Assembly (NCBI GenBank): GCA_934273135.1
Contig: CAKQSU010000059.1
Span: 1 to 7,023, forward strand
DNA length: 7,023 nucleotides
Direction of reading: 5' to 3'
Origin: an uncultured Clostridia bacterium
Lineage (GTDB): Bacteria; Bacillota; Clostridia; Christensenellales; Borkfalkiaceae
This document shows, piece after piece, positions 6,666 through 7,023 of this stretch. Numbering within the stretch: position 1 is the stretch's first letter; every line of letters starts with the position of its first letter. A program made the position numbers and the translations under genes. The notes under the pieces are model-generated. The model saw only the letters and a program-made list of their open reading frames with translations. It did not search any database and was not told where the DNA came from.

Positions 6666-6889
6666 GTCCCCATATAAGTCGATTAAACGCTGTTTTATAT
6701 TTTTCGCTCCGCCGCAGAAATGCGGATAAAAAGCAGACTTGCAAGTCGGTCTTTGCTAAACAAATTGTCGAAACGATACTTTATGCTAAGATTAGCTTAA
6801 GACAAGGCAAAAACCGATTTGTTGCTACAAAAATAATTAGTGATAAGGAATGCAATCCCTATCAAATAAAATTTCGGAAAAAAACAAAA
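6666..6889. other. Spacer between tandem lipoprotein genes, with several inverted repeats
   Basis: I see no convincing gene and no classical T-tailed terminator here. Inverted repeats seen: CCGCA-GAAA-TGCGG (6712-6725); the perfect 12-base palindrome GACTTGCAAGTC (6736-6747); a longer pairing of AACAAATTG (6759-6767) with CGATTTGTT (6815-6823, one wobble), extended by GC/GC (6755-6756 with 6824-6825) across a 2-base bulge; inside it TCG-AAA-CGA (6768-6776) and GCTAAGATTAGC (6785-6796); and TGATAAGGA with TCCCTATCA (6841-6849, 6856-6864, one mismatch). Whether these form a regulatory leader, a small RNA or nothing is inference. Confidence 0.35.
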
Positions 6890-7023
6890 ATGAAAAAGAA
6901 AATTTTATGCATATTGCTTACGCTTGTTTTAACCTTTGCCGTAGCTCTCACCGGTTGTTCGGGCAAAAACACTGCCGTAGCCACTCAAGCCTTATTGAGT
7001 GCCGCCGAGCAAGTCCAAAAGGA
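6864..7023 (+). repeat. Direct repeat, copy 2 (leader end plus 5' part of second lipoprotein gene)
   Basis: Copy 2 of the repeat at 5435-5593. Within the coding part the offset is 1430 bases. Bases 6947-7023 are identical to 5517-5593, including all synonymous positions, while the preceding 56 bases differ at six sites. The copy is cut by the window end. Confidence 0.95.
6890..7023 (+). CDS. Predicted lipoprotein of unknown function (tandem copy 2), N-terminal part
   Basis: The gene starts at ATG 6890 and runs off the window after 44 complete codons plus two bases, so it is too short to judge fully. The visible product has a lipoprotein signal (MKKK start, hydrophobic core, lipobox LTGC with Cys23) and then the mature start CSGKNTAVATQALLSAAEQ. 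From residue 20 on it is identical to copy 1. The signal peptides differ at three residues: Leu8 to Ile, Ile15 to Thr and Ala18 to Val. The function is unknown. The upstream sequence CGGAAAAAAAC is a poorer ribosome binding site than the CGGAG of copy 1, so translation may be weaker. Whether the rest of the gene stays identical, diverges or is broken cannot be seen. Confidence 0.85.
   Translation, partial: MKKKILCILLTLVLTFAVALTGCSGKNTAVATQALLSAAEQVQK

Noticed and set aside
6735..6757. Hairpin near 6736-6752 as a terminator for the first lipoprotein
   Set aside because: The stem is short and only three T's follow, interrupted by GC. It does not meet the usual pattern of an intrinsic terminator.
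6819..6847. Possible promoter TTGTTG with GATAAG at 17-base spacing for the second lipoprotein
   Set aside because: Both boxes match the consensus poorly, and the -10 falls inside a hairpin arm. It is too weak to annotate.

Overview
The window reads as part of a bacterial chromosome, most likely an uncultivated gut-type member of the Clostridia (Bacillota). The reasons are a moderately low GC content by eye, AGGAGG-type ribosome binding sites, Gram-positive-style lipoprotein signal peptides, A/T-rich spacers and the organisation of the transporter genes. The taxonomic guess is inference. All supported genes lie on the + strand.

Positions 1-4280 hold a BMP/Nup-type ABC importer locus: the 3' end of the substrate-binding lipoprotein gene (1-300), a strong intergenic terminator (334-376), a double-domain ATPase (388-2151) and two permeases (2144-3250 and 3250-4227). 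The last three are translationally coupled by 8-base and 1-base overlaps, and the locus closes with a second terminator (4248-4280). Relatives of this system import purine nucleosides (NupNOPQ of Bacillus subtilis, the BmpA/NupABC system of Lactococcus, PnrA of Treponema). The binding protein captures substrate outside the cell, the two permeases form the channel and the ATPase drives transport. The internal terminator probably lets the binding protein be made in excess over the membrane complex.

Positions 4322-5410 hold an independent unit: an extended -10 promoter, a good ribosome binding site and an M42-family di-metal aminopeptidase. The true start is the ATG at 4379; the longer frame opening at 4322 begins inside the -35 box.

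Positions 5460-7023 hold a tandem pair of unrecognised lipoprotein genes. The first is complete (401 residues) and the second is cut by the window end. They share the end of the 5' leader, the signal peptide and the first mature residues, and the last 77 bases visible are identical between copies. The 224-base spacer between them has no convincing gene but contains several small inverted repeats that might form a structured RNA.

I found no CRISPR array, tRNA, rRNA, transposase or obvious defence system. The parts most worth a second look are the lipoprotein duplication with its abrupt change in identity, the structured spacer between the copies, and the enlarged, divergent ABC ATPase.
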